A stretch of 64,000 bases of DNA from CAWBJP01 sp044867425 (GTDB taxonomy: Bacteria; Actinomycetota; Acidimicrobiia; IMCC26256; BP-133). Numbering within the stretch: the first letter of the stretch is position 1; each line of letters begins with the position of its first letter. The stretch lies in contig JBIOUX010000039.1 of the NCBI GenBank assembly GCA_044867425.1, positions 28,191 through 92,190 on the forward strand, written 5' to 3'. The position numbers and the translations under genes are program-made. This document shows positions 32,966-40,319 of this stretch, piece by piece. The notes beneath the pieces are model-generated. The model had not been told where the DNA came from. It did no database searches and saw nothing but the letters and a program-made list of their open reading frames with translations.

Positions 32966-34105
32966 GTGGATGTCGAAACGCCGGTAGACCTCGCCTGGCT
33001 GATCACCGAGCTCCAGAGCCGCGGCCTGCGGGCCGAGACCCCGATGGAGGGCCGGCGGGGCGGGGCGGGCCCCTCGGACTCGGGGATGCTCTGGATCGAA
33101 GGGGTGGCCGTCACCGTCCCCACCGACGCCCCCTGGGCCCGCTCCTCCCCCTATTCGCTGCGGCCCGAGGATGACGGCTTTGGCATCTACCGGGACGGCG
33201 CCCGGCTGGCCGGGGCCTCGGGCAGCCAGCGGCCCCGCTACTACGACCTGACCACCGCCGACGGGATTCCCTACTGGAAGATCGCCCCCCTCCACCTCGA
33301 CTCGCTGGCCTCCACCGTCCTCCAGGCCTGCGCCTACTGGGGCAACGACGACCAATGCCGCTTCTGCGGGATCGGCCTGTCGCTGGAGGCCGGCCGTACC
33401 ATCGCCCGCAAGTCACCCGAGCAGCTGGCCGAGGTGGCGGTGGCGGCCAAGGAGCTCGACGGCGCCGTCGACGCCACCCTCACCACCGGCTCGACCTCCG
33501 CCCCCGACAAGGGCGCCCTCTACGTGGGCCGCTGCGGGGCGGCCGTCAAGGCGGCCGCCGGCCTGCCCGTCGAGGTCCAGTTCGAACCCCCCGCCGACCT
33601 CGACGCCATCGACGCCGTGGCCGACATGGGCATCGACTCGGTCGGCATCCACGTGGAGACCTTCGACCCCGAGGTCCTGGCCCGGGTGGCGCCGGCCAAG
33701 GCCCGCACCGGCGTCGAGGGCTACTTCGCGGCCTGGGAGCGGGCCGTGGCCCGCTTCGGGCAGGGCCAGGTCTCCACCTACGTGATCCTGGGCATGGGCG
33801 AGGACCCCGAGCTCACCGTGGCCGGGTGCCGGCGGGCCATCGACATGGGCGTCTACCCCTTCGTGGTGCCGCTGCGGCCGATCGCCGGCACCCTCATGGA
33901 GGACCACGTACCGCCCTCGGCCGCCTACACCGAGTCCATCTACCGCCGGGTGGTGCCCTACCTCACCGCCCGGGGCATCACCGCCGGGGCCGTCTCCGCC
34001 GGCTGCGCCCGCTGCCAGGCCTGCTCGGCCATGGGGGCCATGGAGCGCACCGTCGAGCTGGGGGGCCGGCGGGCCAGCATCCCGCTCCAGGACGCCCGGA
34101 GCTGA
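32966..34105 (+). CDS. Radical SAM protein, MSMEG_0568 family
   Basis: Protein of 379 aa. An N-terminal domain of about 115 residues precedes the radical SAM core, whose cluster cysteines are spaced CX8CX2C (Cys122, Cys131, Cys134; CAYWGNDDQCRFCG), the family-specific variant. A C-terminal cysteine pair (GCARCQACSAMGAME) may bind a second cluster. The family is the NitD-type member of Nit1C clusters; the reaction is unknown. GTG 32966 has GGGAGG five bases upstream. Its stop abuts the GNAT gene. Confidence 0.87.
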   Translation: MDVETPVDLAWLITELQSRGLRAETPMEGRRGGAGPSDSGMLWIEGVAVTVPTDAPWARSSPYSLRPEDDGFGIYRDGARLAGASGSQRPRYYDLTTADGIPYWKIAPLHLDSLASTVLQACAYWGNDDQCRFCGIGLSLEAGRTIARKSPEQLAEVAVAAKELDGAVDATLTTGSTSAPDKGALYVGRCGAAVKAAAGLPVEVQFEPPADLDAIDAVADMGIDSVGIHVETFDPEVLARVAPAKARTGVEGYFAAWERAVARFGQGQVSTYVILGMGEDPELTVAGCRRAIDMGVYPFVVPLRPIAGTLMEDHVPPSAAYTESIYRRVVPYLTARGITAGAVSAGCARCQACSAMGAMERTVELGGRRASIPLQDARS

Positions 34106-34618
34106 GTGGTGGCCGAACGCAGCGTCCTCGCCCGCCAGGTTCCCGGGCTCGAAGCCGCCGGGCGGCTGCCGCTGGCGTGCCGGATGGCGCTCAGCGCCGA
34201 GGAGCTCGCCCTGCACCATCGCATCCGCCACCAGGTGTTCGTCGACGAACAGCGCATCTTCACCGGGTCCGACGTCGACGTCCACGACGACGAGGCCGCC
34301 ACCATCCGGGTCATCGGGACGGCGGGAGCGGTGGTGGCGGGGGCCGTCCGCCTGTACCCGCTGGAGCCCACCGGCGAGCTGTGGCTGGGCGACCGGCTGG
34401 CGGTGCTGCCCGCCTTCCGCATCCAGGGGCTGGGCAAACCGCTCGTCCGCTTCGCCGTGGCCACCGCCGCCCGCCTCGGGGGCCGGGAGATGCAGGCCCA
34501 CATCCAGCCGCCCAACGTCCGCTTCTTCGAGCGGCTGGGCTGGGAGTGCCGGGGCCCGGTGGAGATCTACGTCGGGACCCCCCACCAGCCCATGGCCATC
34601 GATCTGACTGCTCTTTGA
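34106..34618 (+). CDS. GNAT protein, MSMEG_0567/Sll0786 N-terminal family
   Basis: Protein of 170 aa with an autoinducer-synthase-like/GNAT fold: HHRIRHQVFVDEQRIFTGSD, WLGDRLAVLPAFRIQGLGKP, then HIQPPNVRFFERLGWECRG. It is the NitE-type member of Nit1C clusters. In some genomes this domain is fused to the AIR-synthase-like domain; here the two are separate genes on opposite strands, 3 kb apart. GTG 34106 starts immediately after the radical SAM stop, so the pair is coupled. Confidence 0.84.
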   Translation: MVAERSVLARQVPGLEAAGRLPLACRMALSAEELALHHRIRHQVFVDEQRIFTGSDVDVHDDEAATIRVIGTAGAVVAGAVRLYPLEPTGELWLGDRLAVLPAFRIQGLGKPLVRFAVATAARLGGREMQAHIQPPNVRFFERLGWECRGPVEIYVGTPHQPMAIDLTAL

Positions 34619-34624
34619 GGTGCC

Positions 34625-36028
34625 ATGACACTCGTCCTGCCTGAGGACGTGGCCGTCGTCAACGTCGGCCTCTCGCTCTTCACCGATGCCATCCGGGACC
34701 AGGACCGGCCCGTCCAGAGCGTCGACTGGCGCATCCCGGCCGGCGGCGACCTCGAGGCGGTGGCCGCCCTCCGCCGGCTCTACGGCCCCAAGGCGGAAGC
34801 GATCGACGCCGCCAACGCCGAGGTGGTCCGCCGGCTCGACCAGGGTGTGCCCATGCTGGTGGGGCTGGAGCCCGCCTCCCGGGTCGTGCCCGACCTGGGC
34901 GAGCGCACGATCCTGCACTGCGGCCCCCCCATCGGCTGGGACGACATGTGCGACCCGCTGCGCCGCTCGGTCCAGGCGGCGGTGGTGGCCGAGGGCTGGG
35001 CCGCCAGCCCCGGTGAGGCGGGCGCCCTGGTGGCCGGAGGCCAGGTCGCGCTCGAGCCGGCCAACGCCCACATGACGGTCATTCCCATGGCCAGCGCCAT
35101 CGGGCCCTCGGCCTGGGTGTGGGTGGTCGAGTGCGGCGAGGCCGGCACCCGGGCCTTCTCCGCCGTCAACCAGGGGCCGGGCGAGGTGGCCTGGTTCGGC
35201 CGGGACACCCCCGCCGCCGTCCAGCGCCTGGTCTTCCTGGCCGAGGTGGCGGGCCCCCTGCTGGCGGAAGCCGTGGGCCGGGCCGGGCCCATGGACGTCT
35301 TCGGCCTGGCCGCCCAGGGCCTGCAGATGGGCGACGACGTCCACATGCGCAGCCAGGCCACCACCAACATCCTGTGGCGCCACCTCCTACCCCACCTGGT
35401 GGCCCTGGAGGACCCCCGGCGCGTCGACCTGGCCACCTTCCTGGCGTCCAACCACCTCTTCTTCCTCAACCTGGCCATGGCCGGGGCCCGCTCCCTCACC
35501 GAGTGGGCCCGGCAGGTCCCGGGTTCGAGCGTGGTGTGGAGCATGGCCCGCAACGGGACGACCTTCGGGGTCAAGCTGCCGGGCCTGGACGACTGGTTCC
35601 TGGCCCCCGCCCCGCCCGTCACCCATGCCCTCTACTACTCGGGCGAGGGGCCGGAGACGAGCGCCCCGGACATCGGCGACAGTGCTCTCCTCGAGCTGGT
35701 CGGCCTCGGCGGTCCGGCGGGGGCGGCCTCGCCCGCCGTGGCCTCCTTCGTGGGCGGCACCATGGACGACGCCATCCGCCTCACCCTGGACATGGACCGC
35801 ATCTGCGCCGGGCGCAGCAGCCGCTTCAAGCTGCCCCTGCTGGACTTCCGGGGGACGCCGATCGGGGTGGACGTCCGCCGGGTGGTGGAGACCGGCATCA
35901 CCCCCAGGATCAACACCGGGATCCTCCACGTCTCGGCCGGGACGGGACAGGTGGGCGCCGGGGTGGCGGTCGCTCCCCTGGAGTGCTTCTCCCAGGCCCT
36001 CCTCGCCCTCGACCGCCACCTGGCTTGA
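34625..36028 (+). CDS. DUF1116 protein (YlbE/AllG-type carbamoyltransferase subunit)
   Basis: Protein of 467 aa, the normal DUF1116 length. Recognisable stretches: VAVVNVGLSLFTDAIRDQDR, GPPIGWDDMCDPLRRSVQAA, HMRSQATTNILWRHLLPHL, ASNHLFFLNLAMAGARSL and GVDVRRVVETGITPRINTGI. E. coli YlbE is one of three subunits of oxamate carbamoyltransferase. GAGG lies five bases before ATG 34625. It follows the Nit1C radical SAM and GNAT genes by 6 bp, again mixing the two gene sets in one operon. Confidence 0.9.
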   Translation: MTLVLPEDVAVVNVGLSLFTDAIRDQDRPVQSVDWRIPAGGDLEAVAALRRLYGPKAEAIDAANAEVVRRLDQGVPMLVGLEPASRVVPDLGERTILHCGPPIGWDDMCDPLRRSVQAAVVAEGWAASPGEAGALVAGGQVALEPANAHMTVIPMASAIGPSAWVWVVECGEAGTRAFSAVNQGPGEVAWFGRDTPAAVQRLVFLAEVAGPLLAEAVGRAGPMDVFGLAAQGLQMGDDVHMRSQATTNILWRHLLPHLVALEDPRRVDLATFLASNHLFFLNLAMAGARSLTEWARQVPGSSVVWSMARNGTTFGVKLPGLDDWFLAPAPPVTHALYYSGEGPETSAPDIGDSALLELVGLGGPAGAASPAVASFVGGTMDDAIRLTLDMDRICAGRSSRFKLPLLDFRGTPIGVDVRRVVETGITPRINTGILHVSAGTGQVGAGVAVAPLECFSQALLALDRHLA

Positions 36029-36074
36029 CCTGCCTGACGGCGGAGGGACCGCCCGGCCCGCCGCCTCCAAGGAA

Positions 36075-36118
36075 CTTGTGCGTTTTTTGCCAGCAATCAC
36101 TGGCAGAAAGCCCACAAG
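36075..36118 (+). terminator. Hairpin ending next to the DUF2877 start codon
   Basis: CTTGTG (36075-36080) and CACAAG (36113-36118) enclose an inner stem with TTTTTTGCCAG and CTGGCAGAAAG around a 6-base loop. It ends 1 base before ATG 36120. It could be an attenuator, or a hairpin hiding the translation start, rather than a simple terminator. Confidence 0.6.
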
Positions 36119-36119
36119 A

Positions 36120-36902
36120 ATGGATTTCCACCCCGTGAGCGGCCTCCGGGTCGGCGCCGGCGCCCGCGAGGTGCTGGCCACACTCGGCCCGGGGGAAGTG
36201 CTGGCCGTCTACCGGCGCGCCGCCTACCTCCGCCTCCCCGGCGGCATCGTGGCCCTGGTGGTTCCCGGCGTCCCGCCCGGCCCACTTTGGATCGCCGGTG
36301 GCCTCGACCCCGAGGCTTCCCTCGGGTTAGGGGATCCGGTTGCCGTCGGGGACGGCTGGCTGGAGGTGGCGGGCAGAAGGTTGGACGTCGGCGGGGCGGA
36401 CACGTGGCGGGGACCGCTCCCCGACCCAGCCGCCCTGCGGGCCGCCCGGCCGCTGGCGCTTGACGTTCTCGCTGCCGCCCCCCCTTCGTCGCTGCTCGAC
36501 GAGCCCTGGCGGCCGGCGCTCCGCCAGGCCGAGGCGACCGTGGGCACCGGGGACCTCGTGGAGGCCGCCGGCATCCTCGGGGGCCTCGGGCCCGGCCTCA
36601 CGCCGGCCGGTGACGACGCCCTGGCCGGCATCCTCCTCGCCCGCCGGGGCCTCGCCGGCGCGAGCACCGAGGAGGACCTCATGGCCGTCGCCCGGGCCGC
36701 CCGCACCACGGACCTCAGCGCGGCCCTCCTCTCCTGGGCGGCGCGGGGCCAGGCGGTGGAACCGGTCCACGACCTCCTCTCCGCCGTCGCCGCCGGCGAC
36801 CGGCCGACGGCGGCCGCCGCCACCGCACGCGTCGCCGCCCTCGGCGCCTCCTCTGGTGCCGATCTGCTGCTCGGCCTCCGCCTCGGCCTTTCGGCCGGCT
36901 GA
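36120..36902 (+). CDS. DUF2877 protein (YlbF/AllH-type carbamoyltransferase subunit)
   Basis: Protein of 260 aa with the DUF2877 signature LGGLGPGLTPAGDDALAGIL (about residues 156-175) and the late ASSGADLLLGLRLGL. E. coli YlbF is the third subunit of oxamate carbamoyltransferase with FdrA and YlbE. It follows DUF1116 by 91 bp, which contain a strong hairpin ending next to the start, so its expression may be separately tuned. GTG 36136 is an alternative start; neither has a good Shine-Dalgarno. Confidence 0.86.
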   Translation: MDFHPVSGLRVGAGAREVLATLGPGEVLAVYRRAAYLRLPGGIVALVVPGVPPGPLWIAGGLDPEASLGLGDPVAVGDGWLEVAGRRLDVGGADTWRGPLPDPAALRAARPLALDVLAAAPPSSLLDEPWRPALRQAEATVGTGDLVEAAGILGGLGPGLTPAGDDALAGILLARRGLAGASTEEDLMAVARAARTTDLSAALLSWAARGQAVEPVHDLLSAVAAGDRPTAAAATARVAALGASSGADLLLGLRLGLSAG

Positions 36903-36904
36903 AC

Positions 36905-36928
36905 TCCCCCGGTCTTCCACCCCGGGGG
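36905..36928. terminator. Short GC-rich hairpin before aldolase gene
   Basis: CCCCCGG (36905-36911) and CCGGGGG (36922-36928) form a 7-bp stem right after the DUF2877 stop. No T-run follows. Possible terminator, possible leader hairpin of the aldolase gene. Confidence 0.45.
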
Positions 36929-36966
36929 GTGAGGTGGGCCACCCCTGGTTTCCGTAGCGTCAACCC

Positions 36967-37986
36967 ATGGACACCACCATGCTCATCGCCACCGCCCAGG
37001 CCCTGGTCGCGCCCGGCAGAGGGATCCTCGCCGCCGACGAGAGCACCGCCACCATCACCAAGCGCTTCAACGCCCTCGGGATCGAGTCGACCGCCGACTC
37101 CCGGCGGGACTACCGGGAAGTGCTCCTCACCTGCCCGGCGCTGGCCGGTACGGCGGGCGGGGTCATCCTCTACGACGAGACGCTGCGCCAGTCGGCCGCC
37201 GACGGCACGCCCTTCCCCCAGCTCCTGAAGGGCCAGGGCGTCATCCCCGGCATCAAGGTGGACACCGGGGCCAAGCCCCTGGCCGCCTGCCCCGACGAGA
37301 CGGTCACCGAGGGGCTCGACGGCCTGTGCGAGCGCCTGGCCGAGTACCGGGAGCTGGGCGCGGGGTTCGCCAAGTGGCGGGCGGTGATCAGCATCGGGGA
37401 CGGCCGCCCCAGTGCCACCTGCCTGGACGCCAACGCCCACGCCCTGGCCCGCTACGCCGCCCTGTGCCAGGAGGCCGGGATCGTGCCCGTGGTCGAGCCC
37501 GAGGTCCTGATGGACGGTGATCACGACATCCACCGCTGCTACCAGGAGACCAGCGCCGCCCTCCAGTCCGTCTTCGCCGCGCTGGCCACCCACCGCGTCG
37601 TCCTCGAGGGCATCGTCCTCAAGCCCAACATGGTCCTCCCCGGCGCCCGGTGTGTCGACCAGGTCCCGGTGGACGCGGTGGCCGACGCCACGCTGAGCTG
37701 CCTGGCCCAGAACGTGCCGGTGGCCGTACCCGGCGTCGCCTTCCTCTCGGGGGGCCAGGGCCCGGAGGTGGCCACGGCCCATCTGAACGCCATGAACGTC
37801 AAGGGCGGCGCCCCCTGGCGGCTCACCTTCTCCTTCGGCCGGGCCCTCCAGGACCCGGCGCTGCGGACCTGGGGCGGCAAGCCCAGCAATGCCGAGGCGG
37901 CCCAGCTGGCCCTGGCCCACCGGCTCAACCTCACCGCCGCCGCCTCCCAGGGCACCTACGACCCGGAGATGGAAACAGCCGCCTGA
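36967..37986 (+). CDS. Class I fructose-bisphosphate aldolase
   Basis: Protein of 339 aa of the eukaryote-like class I family. N-terminal APGRGILAADESTATITKRF; Schiff-base Lys219 in VVLEGIVLKPNMVLPG; C-terminal WRLTFSFGRALQDPALRTWG. It interconverts fructose 1,6-bisphosphate with dihydroxyacetone phosphate and glyceraldehyde 3-phosphate, and can also make sedoheptulose bisphosphate in the Calvin cycle. Placement beside the RuBisCO-containing cluster suggests an assimilatory role (inference). No Shine-Dalgarno precedes ATG 36967. Confidence 0.93.
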   Translation: MDTTMLIATAQALVAPGRGILAADESTATITKRFNALGIESTADSRRDYREVLLTCPALAGTAGGVILYDETLRQSAADGTPFPQLLKGQGVIPGIKVDTGAKPLAACPDETVTEGLDGLCERLAEYRELGAGFAKWRAVISIGDGRPSATCLDANAHALARYAALCQEAGIVPVVEPEVLMDGDHDIHRCYQETSAALQSVFAALATHRVVLEGIVLKPNMVLPGARCVDQVPVDAVADATLSCLAQNVPVAVPGVAFLSGGQGPEVATAHLNAMNVKGGAPWRLTFSFGRALQDPALRTWGGKPSNAEAAQLALAHRLNLTAAASQGTYDPEMETAA

Positions 37987-38034
37987 GTGGGGAGGAAAAG
38001 TGCGGCGCAACGGCCGGGAATCGGCTCGCCGGAC

Positions 38035-38075
38035 TTGACTACTAAACTGAATGCCTGTCTACTATCGTCCTATGC
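38035..38075 (+). promoter_or_regulatory. Regulon boxes at a probable leaderless start (site 5)
   Basis: Box A CTAAACTGAATGC (38042-38054) matches at 11 of 13. A second partial box beginning CTATCGT (38062) and ending TATGC (38075) needs a one-base gap. TTGACT (38035-38040) and TACTAT (38060-38065) could form a promoter with a long 19-bp spacer whose transcript would begin at or near the ATG at 38072. Confidence 0.5.
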
Positions 38076-38875
38076 AGTCCTTCCTCCGCCTCCCCCGCCG
38101 CAGCGAGAAGCCCCGGTTCGTCGGGCTCACGCACGTCATCGACAAGGGCCTCCCGCTGGCCGAGCTCGAATCGCTGCTGGCCGCGTCGGGGGAGTACGTC
38201 GATGTCTGGAAGCTGGGCTTCGGCACGGCCTATCTCGACCCCACCGTCGAGGCGAAGGTGGCGGTGCTCACCGGGGCCGGGAACCGGGCCTGCCTGGGCG
38301 GCACCCTCCTCGAGGTGGCCTGGGCCCAGGGCCGGGCCGAGGAGTGCCTCAACTGGGCCGGGGAGGTCGGCTTCTCCTGCGTCGAGGTGTCGAACGGCAG
38401 TTGCCACATGCCGCTGGCGGCCAAGCGGAACCTGATCGCCACCGCCAGCCGGAACTTTGTGGCCATCTCCGAGGTGGGCTCCAAGAACCCCCAGACGCCG
38501 GTGTCGCCCGCGGCGTGGGCCGAGGAGATGACGGGCGACATCGAGGCCGGCGCCACCTGGGTGCTGGCCGAGGGGCGCGAGAGCGGCACCGTGGGCCTCT
38601 ATGACGCCGACGGCCGGGTCCGGGAGGAGCTGGCCGAGGCCCTGGTCGCCGCCGTCGGGTTGCGCTTCGTGGTCTTCGAGGCCCCCCGGTCGGCTCAGCA
38701 GGCATGGTTCGTGAACCGCTTCGGCTCGGCCGTGAACCTGGGCAACATCGCCCCGGCGGAGCTGCTGGCCGTCGAATCGCTGCGCCTCGGACTGCGGGCT
38801 GACACCTTCGGGCTGGGCCAGCCCGTCCTCCACGCCGCCGAGGGCCAGCCCGCCGTCGTCGGCGAGAGCGCCTAG
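38072..38875 (+). CDS. Phosphosulfolactate synthase-like protein (ComA family)
   Basis: Protein of 267 aa, TIM-barrel ComA family: THVIDKGLPLAELESLLAAS, VDVWKLGFGTAYL, CVEVSNGSCHMPL, ISEVGSKNPQ and VNLGNIAPAELLAVESLRLG. Characterised members add sulfite to phosphoenolpyruvate to make (2R)-phospho-3-sulfolactate. Actinobacterial homologues need not have this role. ATG 38072 is preferred over 38051, which lies inside a regulon box and has no ribosome binding site. It carries a regulon box and overlaps the convergent oxidoreductase by 4 bp. Confidence 0.86.
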   Translation: MQSFLRLPRRSEKPRFVGLTHVIDKGLPLAELESLLAASGEYVDVWKLGFGTAYLDPTVEAKVAVLTGAGNRACLGGTLLEVAWAQGRAEECLNWAGEVGFSCVEVSNGSCHMPLAAKRNLIATASRNFVAISEVGSKNPQTPVSPAAWAEEMTGDIEAGATWVLAEGRESGTVGLYDADGRVREELAEALVAAVGLRFVVFEAPRSAQQAWFVNRFGSAVNLGNIAPAELLAVESLRLGLRADTFGLGQPVLHAAEGQPAVVGESA

Positions 38876-40218
38876 CTGTCTGATCCTGACCGGGCGGCGG
38901 CCAGCCCGTTCTGGGCGGCCAGGACGATGGCCTCGTCGACGGCGCCCATGGAGGGCGCGTAGACGGTCTCCATGTTGGCCAGGTCGGTGAGCGTGACGCC
39001 CGTCTTGACCGCTATGGCCAGGAAGTCGGCCCGCTCCTTGATGCCCTCGCCGCCCACCATCTGGGCGCCGATGAGCCGCAGGCTGCCGGGCTCGGCCAGG
39101 AGCTTGACCCGGAGCTTCTTGTCGTCGGCGTAGTACCGGGCCCGGGAGATGGTCTCGGCCAGCCCGACCACGTGGGGGATGCCGAGGGCGGCGGCCAGGG
39201 TCTCGCCGAAGGCCACGCCGCCGATCATCCACTTCCCCGCCACCATGCCCCAGGGAACGTAGACGGGCTGGTAGGCCCGCTTGCCCCCGCCGGCGTTGGT
39301 CCCCGCCACCTTGCCCTGGGCGTAGGCATGGCTGCCCGAGAGGCCCTGCAGGGGGATGTTGGCCACGCCGTGGGGCACCTCGATGCAGTCGCCGGCGGCG
39401 TAGACGTCGGGCACCGAGGTGGCCATCCGCTCGTCGACGATGATGCCCCCGGTGGAGCCGATCTCGATGCCGGCGGCGGCGGCCAGATCGTTGCGGGGCA
39501 CCTTCTTGGTGCAGACCACCACCAGGTCGGCGGGCAGCTCACCGGCGGAGGTGCGCACCCCCCGGACGTGGCCCTTCCCGTCGTCCAGGAAGGCCTCGAG
39601 CTCGGTGTTGAAGTGCATCTTCACGCCCATCTCGGCCCAGGAGTCCTCCACCGGCCCGGCGATGTCGGGGTCGGCCGCCTCGGCCATGGCCCACGGGAAG
39701 GGATCGATCAGATGCGTCTCGATCCCCCGGTGGGGCAGGGCGGTGACCATCTCGAGGCCCAGCGGTGAGGCCTCGACCACCACCGCCACCTTGGCCTGGT
39801 CGATGACCTTGTCCCACTCCATGGCCCGGCGGATGTTCTTCACGTAGTAGAGCCCGTCGAGATCCGAGCCGGGCACGCCGGGGTCGGCGTAGTCGAAGCC
39901 GGTGGCCAGGATCAGCCGGTCCCAGGGCACCTCGCCCTCGCCCTCCACCGTCACCACCCGGCGGGTCACGTCGATCCCCGTCACCTTGGTGGAGTAGTGG
40001 ATGTCGATGCCCGCCTCGACGTAGGCCTCCTTGCCGGCCAGGAACAGCCGGTCGAAGTCGGGGATCTCCTTGCCGTGGACGTAGGGGATCCCGCACGGGC
40101 TGTAGGCGGCGTCCTCGTACTCGGTGTAGACGGTCACCTGACCCGACCGGTCGGCGGCCCGGGCCGCACCCGCCGCTCCGATGCCTGCGGCGCCGCCGCC
40201 CACGATGACGGTCCTCAT
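38872..40218 (-). CDS. FAD-dependent pyridine nucleotide-disulfide oxidoreductase, CoA-disulfide-reductase-like
   Basis: Protein of 448 aa. FAD loop VIVGGGAAGIGAAGAARAAD, redox-active Cys42 in AAYSPCGIPYVHG (the single-Cys motif of CoA-disulfide reductase and NADH oxidase/peroxidase), LILATGFDYADPGVPGSDLD, second FAD motif VYAAGDCIEVP, and a C-terminal dimerisation domain. An NAD(P) loop is less canonical (VVVEASPLGLEMVTALPHRG). It is the full-length paralogue of the protein at 18023-19225 and has the same boxed promoter type. The partner thiol is unknown. Confidence 0.88.
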   Translation of the reverse strand: MRTVIVGGGAAGIGAAGAARAADRSGQVTVYTEYEDAAYSPCGIPYVHGKEIPDFDRLFLAGKEAYVEAGIDIHYSTKVTGIDVTRRVVTVEGEGEVPWDRLILATGFDYADPGVPGSDLDGLYYVKNIRRAMEWDKVIDQAKVAVVVEASPLGLEMVTALPHRGIETHLIDPFPWAMAEAADPDIAGPVEDSWAEMGVKMHFNTELEAFLDDGKGHVRGVRTSAGELPADLVVVCTKKVPRNDLAAAAGIEIGSTGGIIVDERMATSVPDVYAAGDCIEVPHGVANIPLQGLSGSHAYAQGKVAGTNAGGGKRAYQPVYVPWGMVAGKWMIGGVAFGETLAAALGIPHVVGLAETISRARYYADDKKLRVKLLAEPGSLRLIGAQMVGGEGIKERADFLAIAVKTGVTLTDLANMETVYAPSMGAVDEAIVLAAQNGLAAARSGSDS

Positions 40219-40264
40219 GACAGCCTCCCCGCCTCCGACGACCGGCCCGTCTGCTGGCGGGCGC

Positions 40265-40319
40265 GTGTCTACGATAGTGAGTGAGGCGTTTACTATACGG
40301 CCGACCAGCCGTCCGTCAA
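40265..40319 (-). promoter_or_regulatory. Promoter with paired regulon boxes (site 6)
   Basis: Minus strand: TTGACG (40319-40314), 16 bp, TATAGT (40297-40292). Box A GTATAGTAAACGC (complement of 40286-40298) is a 13/13 match covering the -10; box B CTATCGTAGACAC (complement of 40265-40277) is 11/13, exactly 21 bp downstream. The architecture mirrors site 1. The -35 and the spacer lie inside the last codons of the upstream phosphatase gene. Confidence 0.78.

Noticed and set aside
38051..38071. ATG 38051 as start of the ComA-like gene
   Set aside because: It lies inside a regulon box, has no ribosome binding site, and adds residues (MPVYYRP) not expected in the family; ATG 38072 fits better.
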